DNA of 64,000 nt from an uncultured bacterium (GTDB taxonomy: Bacteria > Verrucomicrobiota > Verrucomicrobiia > CAIQCK01). Positions within the stretch are counted from its first letter, which is position 1. Each line of letters starts with the position of its first letter. The stretch spans positions 35,579 through 99,578 of the forward strand of contig CAIQCK010000075.1 of the NCBI GenBank assembly GCA_903870275.1, written 5' to 3'. Shown piece by piece: positions 17,722 through 25,769 of this stretch. The translations under genes were made by a program, and so were the position numbers. The notes under the pieces were generated by a model that had not been told where the DNA came from, did not search any database, and worked only from the letters and a program-made list of their open reading frames with translations.

Positions 17722-18996
17722 TCATGGTTGTATCGGTATTTCCGCCGGCACCGGCAGATGTTTTTTTAGCAAACGCGCGCCTTCGCCAACGAGGCGCAAA
17801 TACCAATCGCTCGGCATGCCTTCATAGCCGACAAAGTGGCCTTGAGTGGGCGGCGCGCTGGTGATTTTGAACATGGCGGTGCCTTCGTCCATCTCGTCGA
17901 ACATCGCGACATAGACGGAGTCCACGCCAAGCTCCGACAGTTTGTGGAACTGTTCCCAGAGAAACTCGCCGCGCCGACGCGAGACGTTGCTGGCGCCGGC
18001 CGGCAGCCGTTTGAGATTGTCCCAACTGAAACCGGGATAGACGACGGGCAGCCAGAACACGCCGGACTTTTCGCATTCGCGTTGGTCGTCGGCCCAGTAG
18101 TGCATCGAGGCGTGCAGCACGCCGTCGCGATCTTTGCCGAGGTTGCCGACATTCCACGGGCAGTAAGCGCCGAACTTGCGGCAGAACGCCTGCCATGCCG
18201 GATCGGGATTGCGCCGCCAGTTCCAGTCGCCGCCGCCGATTAGAAACGCGGCATAACGGCCTGACGTCCGGAAAAATTCAATCAGCCGGTTGGCTAGTTC
18301 CGCGTCCATCGGCGTGTGCGGGTTGTTATGGTAGAATCCCCAAATCTGCACGACCGGCAGTCCGGCCTCGCGCACGTAGCGTTCGTCGGCGATGATTTTT
18401 TCATCCACCAGTTTCTTCCAGTCGCCCGTCAGCGTCTCGAAAATGCCTTCGGGTGGCATGCCGGCGATGTCGTAGGAAAGCGCCCACACGCGGCCGGTTT
18501 GCCGCGCCGCGTCGCGCAGATGATCGAGCACGCGGCGGTTGGACGGGTAAAACTTCTCTCCCCGTGCGCCGGGCAGGCCGACGAGGAATCGTTGCAACCA
18601 CGCGCCGTCAATGCCGTAGTCGCGCATCCACTCGAAATGCCGACGGACAGTCGCCGCGTTGTCCGAGCTGAACAGCTCCGCCTGCGAGCCGTCGGGATGC
18701 GTGAAGCCCGGCGCGGCGAATCGCTCCGCGGCGGAGTAGCCGCGCACGTCCGGCCACATCTCGAACGTCAGCGCCTCCGGCGCGATGCGCTTGCTGTCCC
18801 GGCTCCAGTGAACCCATCCCAAATTGGCTGCATCGCCGGGGCAGCGAAACCAGCCTTGGTAACCGCACATGACTTTTCCGCGCAGCGACGCGGCACTGAC
18901 GACGGACGGCGCGGCATCGGCGGTTGTCGAGGCCGCGAAGGAAGGCGCGCAGACCAACGCGAACGAAACAAAAGCCAGAGGAATGAAATGTTTCAT
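17722..18996 (-). CDS. Secreted GH71/99-like protein (paralogue 2)
   Basis: About 424 residues from ATG 18996, which begins a Sec signal (MKHFIPLAFVSFALVCAPSFA). The mature protein has GKVMCGYQGWFRCPGD, GWVHWSRD, WMRDYGIDGAWLQRF and VYVAMFDEMDEGTAMFK, the same ordered motifs as the 2823-4130 protein, though identity is only moderate. Like that paralogue it neighbours a TIM-barrel isomerase-like gene (19029-19883), so the pair of functions appears twice in the window. Proposed role is hydrolysis of a glycan released outside the cell; substrate unknown. Confidence 0.8.
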   Translation of the reverse strand: MKHFIPLAFVSFALVCAPSFAASTTADAAPSVVSAASLRGKVMCGYQGWFRCPGDAANLGWVHWSRDSKRIAPEALTFEMWPDVRGYSAAERFAAPGFTHPDGSQAELFSSDNAATVRRHFEWMRDYGIDGAWLQRFLVGLPGARGEKFYPSNRRVLDHLRDAARQTGRVWALSYDIAGMPPEGIFETLTGDWKKLVDEKIIADERYVREAGLPVVQIWGFYHNNPHTPMDAELANRLIEFFRTSGRYAAFLIGGGDWNWRRNPDPAWQAFCRKFGAYCPWNVGNLGKDRDGVLHASMHYWADDQRECEKSGVFWLPVVYPGFSWDNLKRLPAGASNVSRRRGEFLWEQFHKLSELGVDSVYVAMFDEMDEGTAMFKITSAPPTQGHFVGYEGMPSDWYLRLVGEGARLLKKHLPVPAEIPIQP

Positions 18997-19028
18997 GAAG
19001 ACGATGGTTGTGACCGGGTCGGAAACTT

Positions 19029-19883
19029 TCAAAACTTGTTGGATGGCGGCGCCACACGCGCCAGTTTGTTTCGCAGAAACGTCACACAGCCCGGCACCTG
19101 CGATTCCGACAACGCGTGGAGCAGCAACGGTCCGTCGAAACCATGCGCGCGGAGCAAGGAGAGATAACGGTCATAGTCCAGACGCCCGGTTCCCGCCGCC
19201 TCTTGGCCCGCCTCGCCGTCGCGGCTGAGGTCTTTGGCATGAGCCAGAATGATGTCGTGCCCTACCACAGCGAAAGCGTTTTCCAGCACCTCGGACATCC
19301 GCGACAACTCGCCGGCGTGAAACAAGTTCGCGGCGTCCAGCGTGATCTTCAGATGCGGAGAGCCTATTTCATCCAGCAATCGCCGTGCCTTCTCCGGCGA
19401 ATCAACCACGTTGCTGACTTCCGGTTCGAGCGCCAGGGTCACACCGTCCTCGCTGGCGATGTCCACCGCCTCGCGAACGCACGCGGTCATGTCGCGCCAC
19501 GCTTGCGGGGAATCGTTGTCCGGGTGATGACGCCACATGTTCTCCCGGTCCCGCGTGCCGATGCAAATGGCGATGACCGGCGCGCCCAGTTGCCCGCAGA
19601 CCGTGGCGATCTCGCGCAATCGGCGCAAACCCTCGCGGCGAAATTCCGCGTCGGGATGGCTCATGTTGAAGGTTCCCTGGACGGAGGCAATCACGACCCG
19701 CCGGTCAACCGCCGCGCGCCGAACCCGCTCTGCGATCCGGGCGGGGAACCCGTCGGGCATCGGCGCCAGCCCGGCGCTTTCGGGGTTGAATTGAACGCAC
19801 TCCAGACCGGCGGCAGCCACGGCGTCGAACACGGCCTCCACCGTCGGGCGCACAAAGACTTTGCTGAGAATGCCGATTTGCAT
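19029..19883 (-). CDS. Sugar phosphate isomerase/epimerase-like TIM barrel (2)
   Basis: A 284-residue cytoplasmic protein of the AP-endonuclease-2/xylose-isomerase-like superfamily. It begins MQIGILSKVF, then VQGTFNMSHPD, VIAICIGTRD, LALEPEVSNV, KITLDAANLFH and IILAHAKDLS, giving the expected series of Glu, Asp and His metal ligands. No signal peptide is seen. It shares little direct identity with the 4141-4995 protein. It is adjacent to the GH71/99-like paralogue 2 and to an alpha/beta hydrolase, all on the minus strand. It probably converts a sugar or sugar acid; substrate unknown. Confidence 0.85.
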   Translation of the reverse strand: MQIGILSKVFVRPTVEAVFDAVAAAGLECVQFNPESAGLAPMPDGFPARIAERVRRAAVDRRVVIASVQGTFNMSHPDAEFRREGLRRLREIATVCGQLGAPVIAICIGTRDRENMWRHHPDNDSPQAWRDMTACVREAVDIASEDGVTLALEPEVSNVVDSPEKARRLLDEIGSPHLKITLDAANLFHAGELSRMSEVLENAFAVVGHDIILAHAKDLSRDGEAGQEAAGTGRLDYDRYLSLLRAHGFDGPLLLHALSESQVPGCVTFLRNKLARVAPPSNKF

Positions 19884-19890
19884 AACGGAG

Positions 19891-20694
19891 TTAACCTATC
19901 GTTTTTAGAAATTCGGTCACGGAGCGTTGCACGTCGGCGGCGTGGCGCGATTCACCTTCCGACTTGGCGGTGATTTCACGCACCTGCGCCCCCGGAATGG
20001 CATCGCCGAGAACCGCGCCATACTCGAACGGATGCACCGGATCGTGGCGATTGACCAGCACCAGTGTCGGGACGCGGATTGCAGCTAATTCTTCGAGGCT
20101 CCGGCAGGGAGCATCGCGGGCGATCCGCTCCAGCCGGATCACCGTTTCTTCCGCACGAGAATCGTCGAACAAACCCAAAAGCGACTGGGCAAAATATGGC
20201 CACTGCCGGAAAAGATCCCGATATTCCTCCGACCGGCTGAACTGCGCCCGGCCTTCCTTCGCTTCGAACTGGCGAATGCAATGGGCGATGCTCAGAAACA
20301 CCTCTGCGTTGGCTGGCAGCGGCCGGTCCAGCCAGCAAGGCCGGGAGAGAATCAAAGCGCGCGTGCGATGGGGAAACCGCAGCGTGAGATTCAACGCCAC
20401 CGCCGCACCCATCGAAATGCCGCCCACCACGGCCCGGTCAATCCCCTGCCCGCCCATGAAAGCCACGACGTCATCGGCGAACGCCGCCATGCCGATCTTC
20501 TCCGAAGGCCCCACCGGCCGGGTTTCGCCATGCGCTCGGAAGTCCATGCTCAACAGGCGAAACCCCGGCGGCGGCTGAAACGACGCCACGAGTTGCCGCG
20601 AGTCGCTTGCCAAACCGTGCTGGAAAACAATCGGCACACCTTCGCCCGAATCGGCATAGTGAAATCGCACGCCGTCGTGATCGAAGTATGGCAT
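19891..20694 (-). CDS. Alpha/beta hydrolase, cytoplasmic
   Basis: A 267-residue alpha/beta-hydrolase-fold protein without signal peptide. Visible elements are VPIVFQHGLASDSRQ (oxyanion region), the nucleophile elbow GGISMG, and LVNRHDPVHP with the acid residue. The final histidine is less obvious but SRHAADVQRSV contains a candidate. ATG 20694 gives the canonical MPYFDHDGVRFHYADSG start; an upstream TTG at 20715 is possible. It resembles lactonase or haloperoxidase-like hydrolases, a broad group, so the reaction is not assigned. It lies 8 bp upstream of the TIM-barrel gene and is likely co-transcribed. Confidence 0.83.
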   Translation of the reverse strand: MPYFDHDGVRFHYADSGEGVPIVFQHGLASDSRQLVASFQPPPGFRLLSMDFRAHGETRPVGPSEKIGMAAFADDVVAFMGGQGIDRAVVGGISMGAAVALNLTLRFPHRTRALILSRPCWLDRPLPANAEVFLSIAHCIRQFEAKEGRAQFSRSEEYRDLFRQWPYFAQSLLGLFDDSRAEETVIRLERIARDAPCRSLEELAAIRVPTLVLVNRHDPVHPFEYGAVLGDAIPGAQVREITAKSEGESRHAADVQRSVTEFLKTIG

Positions 20695-20760
20695 ATCAGC
20701 AACGCCCCAAGACAATGTTCAACAAGTGAACCGCCCTTCCCATGAAAACATCCATCCGCG

Positions 20761-22338
20761 TCATGGCCGGCTGCGGCCATCCGCGCGGAGTTTCTCCATC
20801 AGCGCCCGCAGCTCCGCCACCTTGGCGGGATTGTCCTCGGCGAGATTTTTTGTTTCGTTGAGATCGTCGGCGAGGTTGACCAGGAACGGCCCCGGCTTCG
20901 CTGGTTTGGCTTTGTTGGCCTCCGCGGTTTTGCTGGCGTCGGCATAGCTGGGCCGTGCGCCGCCGGCCTGGATGAGTTTCCATTGGCCCTGCCGGATTGC
21001 AAACGGCCCTTTCGTGCCACCGCTGTGCGCGACGAACGTATCGCGGGCCGGTTTGTCATGCGGCCGGCCCAGCAACGCGGGCAACACGTTGAAGCTGTCC
21101 GGCGCACCGTCGGCGGGCAGTGTCTGGCCGGTCAGCGCGGCGAAGGTCGCCGTCATGTCAATCAGCGTGATGAGTTCGCCGCACTCGCCGCCGGGCTGGA
21201 TGTGCCCCGGCCAGCGCGCGATCAGCGGCACGCGATGACCGCCCTCCCAAAGGCTGCCCTTGTAGCCGCGCAACACCCCGTTGCACGGATGCGAAAAGCA
21301 AGTCGCGTCGTCGTATCCGCTGCCGCTCACGTCGCGATAGCCGTCGTCCATGATGCCGCCGTTGTCGCTGCTGAAAATCACCAGCGTGTTGTCGGCGAGT
21401 TTCAGCCGGTCGAGCGTCGCCAGCACTTCGCCGACGGCCACGTCCAGTTCCACGATGGCGTCGCCGCGGATGCCGCACTGGCTCTTTCCGATATGGCGCG
21501 GATTCGGCACGCGCGGCACGTGGATATTGTGCGTGGCGAGATAGAGGAAGAACGGCTTGTCCTTGCTCCGCTCGATGAACTCCACTGCCTTCTTCCGAAA
21601 CGTGTCGGCAATCTCCTCGTCCTTCCAGCGTGCCGACTTGCCGCCGCTCATCCAACCGATGCGGCCAATGCCGTTGACGATGGTGTTGTCGTGGCCATGC
21701 GTGTGCTTGAGCTTCAACAACTCCGGGTTCTCCTTGCCCGTCGGTTCGTTGCCGATCTTCTGCAGATAACTGACGGCGATGGGATCGCTCGGATCAAGGC
21801 CGACCACATGATGGTCCTCGATGAACACGCACGGCACGCGATCGCCGGTGGCGGGGAAAAAGAACGCGTAATCGAAACCGATCTCCAGCGGACCGGGCTT
21901 GATGCCGTCGTTCCAGTCGGGGCCGCCTTCGTTGCCAAGGCCGAGATGCCACTTGCCGACGATCCCGGTGGTGTAACCGGCCTGTTTCAGCATCGAGGGC
22001 AGCGTCACCGATCCGGGCTTGATGCTGAGCGACGCGTCGCCCGCGAGGATCGCCGAGCCGGCCTGTTGCCGCCACGAATATGAGCCGGTCATCAACGCCC
22101 GCCGCGACGGAGAGCACGTGGACGCCGGCGAATGCGCGTCGGTGAACCGCCGTCCCTCGCGCGCGAGCCGGTCGAGCACCGGCGTCTGCACCAGTTTCGC
22201 GCCGTAGCACGAGAGGTCGCCATAGCCGATGTCGTCGGCGAGGATGAGAACGATGTTGGGCTTCGCCGGTGAGTCGGCGGCGTTGAGGGAGATCGCGGAG
22301 GCCAGCAACAGGGCGGTGAAGCCGAGGAACTTTTTCAT
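20761..22338 (-). CDS. S1 formylglycine-dependent sulfatase (2)
   Basis: A 525-residue secreted sulfatase. The Sec signal is MKKFLGFTALLLASAISLNA. The metal site starts LADDIGYGD, the formylglycine motif is C-S-P-S-R with Cys75, followed by GKWHLGLG, HNIHVPRVPN, FSSDNGG and YKGSLWEGGHRVP. The C-terminal part resembles the arylsulfatase A-like subgroup. The first 20 residues and the bases just upstream of the start closely match sulfatase 3 (23612-25057), although the mature enzymes differ. Predicted periplasmic or extracellular role in removing sulfate esters from polysaccharides. Confidence 0.92.
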   Translation of the reverse strand: MKKFLGFTALLLASAISLNAADSPAKPNIVLILADDIGYGDLSCYGAKLVQTPVLDRLAREGRRFTDAHSPASTCSPSRRALMTGSYSWRQQAGSAILAGDASLSIKPGSVTLPSMLKQAGYTTGIVGKWHLGLGNEGGPDWNDGIKPGPLEIGFDYAFFFPATGDRVPCVFIEDHHVVGLDPSDPIAVSYLQKIGNEPTGKENPELLKLKHTHGHDNTIVNGIGRIGWMSGGKSARWKDEEIADTFRKKAVEFIERSKDKPFFLYLATHNIHVPRVPNPRHIGKSQCGIRGDAIVELDVAVGEVLATLDRLKLADNTLVIFSSDNGGIMDDGYRDVSGSGYDDATCFSHPCNGVLRGYKGSLWEGGHRVPLIARWPGHIQPGGECGELITLIDMTATFAALTGQTLPADGAPDSFNVLPALLGRPHDKPARDTFVAHSGGTKGPFAIRQGQWKLIQAGGARPSYADASKTAEANKAKPAKPGPFLVNLADDLNETKNLAEDNPAKVAELRALMEKLRADGRSRP

Positions 22339-22643
22339 GAACCCGCAGCGTGCCACCGCCCGTCGTCCCTTTCAAGCTCCGCGCGTGTGGACCGTCCCAG
22401 CCCGGGTACTTCATAAGCGACACGAGACGCCGACAAATCGCAGCTGCCGACGTGAGTCGGCGGACGCCTTTCCACCCGCAACCCATCCGCCCTTTTCCTT
22501 GCCCATAGCCGTCCAAGCCTCGGCCCCGGCGCGGCAAACTCATCCGCCCGCCCGGTTCGTCGCGCTATTGGGACAGCGGCAGGGAAGATTGCGCGCTGAA
22601 TGCGTGGGAAAAGCGCAGCTCGGTACACTGAGACTTGTTGGAT
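22339..22643. other. Gene-poor interval between sulfatase 2 and the cassette array
   Basis: No convincing gene was found. It holds the upstream sequence shared with sulfatase 3 (22339-22375) and a GCCGACGTGAGTCGGCGG half-palindrome of family C at about 22444-22464. The attC-like site begins at its right end. Confidence 0.5.
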
Positions 22644-22703
22644 TCCTAACGACCAAACCCAGCAACGGCGCGGAGCGCCGTTGGCTGCTACGCATGGTTA
22701 GGC
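22644..22703 (-). other. attC-like integron recombination site (60 bp)
   Basis: On the minus strand it opens with GCCTAAC and closes with GTTAGGA, the R boxes of an attC site. Between them CAGCCAACGGCGC and GCGCCGTTGCTG form the central stem with one unpaired base, the asymmetry expected of attC. The stop codon TAA of the adjacent gene lies inside the first R box, as in typical gene cassettes. Length and layout fit a compact attC. Confidence 0.7.
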
Positions 22704-23135
22704 GTTTTGTCTGAACGATGCGGGGTCATAAACCTCAGGGCTCTCTCGAGTGATAGTGATGCCACGTACCACCACGCTATCCTGGTCGGGTCTCAACATC
22801 GGGCGACATCCTCTGCCAAGGAGTCGCATTGGATGGAACCAGAAGAGTGATTGGGCTTCGTAGAAAAAGACATCACCATCTACAGTATCCTCGCTGAAGC
22901 AACGACCATCCGACGCAAGGAAGAGCATCTCATATCCGTTGTCGAACTCTCCGATGCCGATGAGTCTGACACCGAGAATAGACTCCCACAGCGGAATGTT
23001 TGGGGAATACTCGTCTGGCTCCAACAACCTGTAGGTAATTCCGCCCCGCCGCTTGCCTTGCTTTTGCGCAAGGACGGCTCGCGCTGGGTGATCGAGCGGA
23101 ACCCAATCTGGAAATGATGTGCGGAACGATTTCAC
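22698..23135 (-). CDS. Cassette-borne hypothetical protein, possibly SUKH-like
   Basis: A 145-residue cytoplasmic protein starting at GTG 23135. The central part LIGIGEFDNGYEMLFLASDG, then RCFSEDTVDGDVFFYEAQS, recalls SUKH/SMI1-type immunity folds, where a short strand ending in DNG is followed by a second strand and an acidic-aromatic helix; this is a low-confidence resemblance. The stop codon is embedded in an attC-like site and a second attC-like site lies 18 bp upstream of the start, so the gene has the exact geometry of an integron cassette. It has no recognisable ribosome binding site, as is also common for cassette genes. Confidence 0.7.
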   Translation of the reverse strand: MKSFRTSFPDWVPLDHPARAVLAQKQGKRRGGITYRLLEPDEYSPNIPLWESILGVRLIGIGEFDNGYEMLFLASDGRCFSEDTVDGDVFFYEAQSLFWFHPMRLLGRGCRPMLRPDQDSVVVRGITITRESPEVYDPASFRQNA

Positions 23136-23152
23136 AAAGGACGCGCAGAAGC

Positions 23153-23213
23153 GCCAGACGCCAAAGCTGAGCCGCGGCGCGTTAGCGGCGTTGGCTCGAG
23201 CGCATGGTCCGAC
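23153..23213 (-). other. attC-like recombination site, variant R boxes (61 bp)
   Basis: Minus-strand ends are GTCGGAC and GTCTGGC, mutually complementary variants of the usual GCCTAAC/GTTAGGC. After the first box come CATGCG and GAGCCAACG.CGC, the same order as in the site at 22644-22703, and the central arms pair with mismatches. It sits 2 bp after the stop codon of the lipoprotein gene and 18 bp before the next gene. Confidence 0.55.
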
Positions 23214-23215
23214 CT

Positions 23216-23479
23216 CTAGTTCGGATGATTCCCTTTCAAGCCATCATACTGTCCGGAATAGAAACCTACCATCACTGCTCCTTCGTTTTTAATTCCGTGA
23301 AACGGGAATGACGTTTGGTTTCCTTTCCGTCCTTGTTCGTATCCATACTTGTAGCCGTAAAGATACGAATTGTAATCCAAGTCCTTGTGGTCGTCCGGCA
23401 GTTTCACTCTTGAATAATCGTAGTTTTGGCAAGAGCTAAAAATCGCGAGTGAGAATATCGCAATAAAGATCCTTCTCAT
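23216..23479 (-). CDS. Small cassette-borne lipoprotein
   Basis: An 87-residue protein from ATG 23479, chosen because GGAGGAACA precedes it. The signal MRRIFIAIFSLAIFSSC ends in a lipobox cysteine at residue 17. The mature part is hydrophilic with repeated Tyr-Gly segments (YNSYLYGYKYGYEQGRKG and VGFYSGQYDGLKG), reminiscent of glycine-tyrosine surface repeats. No family was recognised. It is the upstream member of the two-gene cassette-like array, with attC-like sequence on its 3' side and a weaker half-site at 23489-23544 on its 5' side. A role is not assigned. Confidence 0.72.
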   Translation of the reverse strand: MRRIFIAIFSLAIFSSCQNYDYSRVKLPDDHKDLDYNSYLYGYKYGYEQGRKGNQTSFPFHGIKNEGAVMVGFYSGQYDGLKGNHPN

Positions 23480-23488
23480 TGTTCCTCC

Positions 23489-23544
23489 GCAGAACCTTGT
23501 TAATTGAGCCTCGCTTTGTCCCATGACACGGGAGGGCTCACAAG
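23489..23544 (-). other. Possible degenerate attC half-site
   Basis: Minus-strand TTGTGAGCC, then a loop containing CCCGTGTCATGGGACAAAG, then GGCTCAA, eight bases and GTTCTGC. This matches the inner boxes and right R box of attC, and the loop resembles the half-site at 42760-42808. The left R box is not recognisable. Confidence 0.35.
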
Positions 23545-23611
23545 GCCAAAAGCTCGTCTTTCACCGCATTTGGAGAACCTTGCGCGGCTGGCGGTGGCTA
23601 GCGATTTCATG

Positions 23612-25057
23612 TCATGGACCTTTCTTTGGAGCCGGCGGCGGAGTTTTTCCCGGCCACGGATAGCTGTTCTTGCCCGCCATCGGTTCAATCATGCCGGGCG
23701 GCAGCGCTCGTTGCCACGCGAGAGCTTTTTCCGACAGGCGCGCTACCACATCGGGGTGTTGTTCGGCGAGATTGTTTTGCTCCGACGCATCCGCCGGAAT
23801 GTCGTAAAGCTCCACGCGGCTGCCGTCGGGATTGAGCAGCAGTTTCCATTTGCCCTCGCGGATGGCCAGCATCGGGCTGCGGTTCCACGGATGATTGAAA
23901 ATACGGAAGCGCCATTCCCACATGAGCGGTGTCGTGCGCTGAAATGTTCTGTCGCCCCGCCACGCCGCCGCGACGCTCTGGCCGCGCAACGTGGCGCGCA
24001 CGGCGTCCGGCACGGTGGCGCCGGCGAGTTCACAGAGCGTCGGCAGCAGGTCGGCTCCGCTCACGACGGTGCGGTCGTTGACCTGCCCAGCGGGCACGCT
24101 TTGCGGCCAGCGGACAATGAACGGCAACCGGATGCCGCCTTCGTAGAGGCTGCGCTTGCGTCCGCGCAATGGCCCGGTGCTGCCGATGCCGGACCAGGTG
24201 GCGTTGTTGATCTCGATGTCCTCGGGACCGTTGTCCGAGGAGAAAATGACGATGGTGTTTTGCGCAAGGCCGAGCGCGTCGAGCTGGTCGAGCAGCCGGC
24301 CAATCTGCCGGTCCATTTCCACCACCGTCGCCGCGAACACTTCAAACGGCGACGTAAACCCCGCCGGCTCCTGACGGTGAAACGGTTTCATCTGTTCCAC
24401 CGACGGCGCAAGCGGCGCATGCGGATCGTTGAGCCAGAGCTGGCCGAAGAACGGCTTGCCGGCCGCTTTGGCGCGCTGGAGCACTTCGATCATCGAGTCC
24501 ACCAGCACGCGCGAGGCGCGCGGGCGGTTCGGGATGCTCCAGAGGTTCACGTCCTCGCCGGCCATGTCGCCAAGCGCGTCCACCCAATGCGCCTCGTCGA
24601 AACCATACACCACCAGCCCGTCGCGCGCCTGCGGCGGCCGGCCGAGGTGCCATTTGCCGACGTGCGCGGTGGCGTAACCGGCCTCCTTCAGCAATCGCGG
24701 CACCGTCGCGGCGGCGGGATCGAGGAAGTCCGACATGTCACGGCGGCGGTTTTCCTGCGCCGGGGCGTAGTGGCCGTGGATGCGAAACTCCGCCGGCCAG
24801 CGGCCCGTCATCAACGTGCAGCGCGACGGCGAGCAGACCGAGCCGCCCTGGTAATATTGCGTGAACAGCGTCCCCTCGCGCGCGAGCCGGTCGAGTGCGG
24901 GCGTCTTGAACCTCACGTTGCCGTAGCACGACGGGTCGCCCCACCCGAGATCGTCGGCGAGGATGAAAAGTATGTTCGGCTTCGTCTGCGTGTCCGCGGC
25001 ATTGAGGGATGCCGCCAAAGCCAGCAACAGGGCGCTGAAGCCGAAGAACCTTTTCAT
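23612..25057 (-). CDS. S1 formylglycine-dependent sulfatase (3)
   Basis: A 481-residue secreted sulfatase. The signal is MKRFFGFSALLLALAASLNA; LADDLGWGD starts the metal site; the motif C-S-P-S-R has Cys75; GKWHLG, NDPHAPLAPS and FSSDNGPED follow, and LYEGGIRLPFIVRWP is typical of the family. Upstream bases and the signal peptide match sulfatase 2, suggesting exchange of the 5' end between copies. The C-terminus ends in a Pro/Lys-rich tail (PGKTPPPAPKKGP). It reads out of the gap shared with the divergent GNAT gene. Confidence 0.92.
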   Translation of the reverse strand: MKRFFGFSALLLALAASLNAADTQTKPNILFILADDLGWGDPSCYGNVRFKTPALDRLAREGTLFTQYYQGGSVCSPSRCTLMTGRWPAEFRIHGHYAPAQENRRRDMSDFLDPAAATVPRLLKEAGYATAHVGKWHLGRPPQARDGLVVYGFDEAHWVDALGDMAGEDVNLWSIPNRPRASRVLVDSMIEVLQRAKAAGKPFFGQLWLNDPHAPLAPSVEQMKPFHRQEPAGFTSPFEVFAATVVEMDRQIGRLLDQLDALGLAQNTIVIFSSDNGPEDIEINNATWSGIGSTGPLRGRKRSLYEGGIRLPFIVRWPQSVPAGQVNDRTVVSGADLLPTLCELAGATVPDAVRATLRGQSVAAAWRGDRTFQRTTPLMWEWRFRIFNHPWNRSPMLAIREGKWKLLLNPDGSRVELYDIPADASEQNNLAEQHPDVVARLSEKALAWQRALPPGMIEPMAGKNSYPWPGKTPPPAPKKGP

Positions 25058-25183
25058 GCCCCCGCAGCGTGCCACCGCCCGCCGTCCGCGCGCCACAAGA
25101 AAAATCCTCAAAACCGGAGAACAGAATGTGCCACCTGACAAACTGCGCGGTTTCTGTTATGTCCTGCTCCACAAATACCACCG

Positions 25184-25624
25184 ATGAAAGTCCACCCCAC
25201 TTACCGAAATGCCACCGAGAACGATATTCCTGCTCTGTTCGCCTTGGACCTTGTCGCGCACAAGGACACGAAACGGCGGAAGCTTATTTGTCGCGCCGTC
25301 GCCTCGGGCATGTGCTTTGTCGCAAGATATGGAGTCACCCATATTGTCGCCTACGGGGTGATGAGTTGCTCCTTCTTCGAAAACGGTTTCATCGAAATGC
25401 TCTACGTCCATTCCGACTTTCGACGACAGCGAATCGGCACCGCCTTGCTGCGTCACATGGCGAAGCGCTGCCCGACGCCGAAGCTATTTGCTGCGACCAA
25501 TTCCTCCAACCAGCCCATGCGGTTGCTGCTTGAGAGAGAAGGCTTTTGCAATAGCGGCATCATTCAAAACCTGGACGAGGGCGACCCGGAACTTGTTTAT
25601 TTCAAGCGTCGCCGCGAGAAATAA
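25184..25624 (+). CDS. GNAT-family N-acetyltransferase
   Basis: A 146-residue acetyl-CoA-dependent acyltransferase. The fold is visible as TYRNATENDIPALFALD (strand and helices 1-2), FIEMLYVHSDFRRQRIGTALL (strand 4 and the acetyl-CoA pyrophosphate loop R-Q-R-I-G-T) and the late NQPMRLLLEREGF helix. The ATG at 25184 gives the full domain. The acceptor could be an amine, antibiotic or protein. It is the only plus-strand gene in a long minus-strand stretch and is divergent from sulfatase 3. Confidence 0.85.
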   Translation: MKVHPTYRNATENDIPALFALDLVAHKDTKRRKLICRAVASGMCFVARYGVTHIVAYGVMSCSFFENGFIEMLYVHSDFRRQRIGTALLRHMAKRCPTPKLFAATNSSNQPMRLLLEREGFCNSGIIQNLDEGDPELVYFKRRREK

Positions 25625-25769
25625 ACCCTGCCGGCCATCGGCTCCACTGGAAATAGCAGTGTGGCGCTGAAAAACGGTGTTGCCGAAAACAATTAAACCA
25701 TGTGACCTCGCCACCCGATGCCCGCACGGTTCCGCCGGCCCCTCATCCGCCGCCGGGCGCTTGGCGGAG

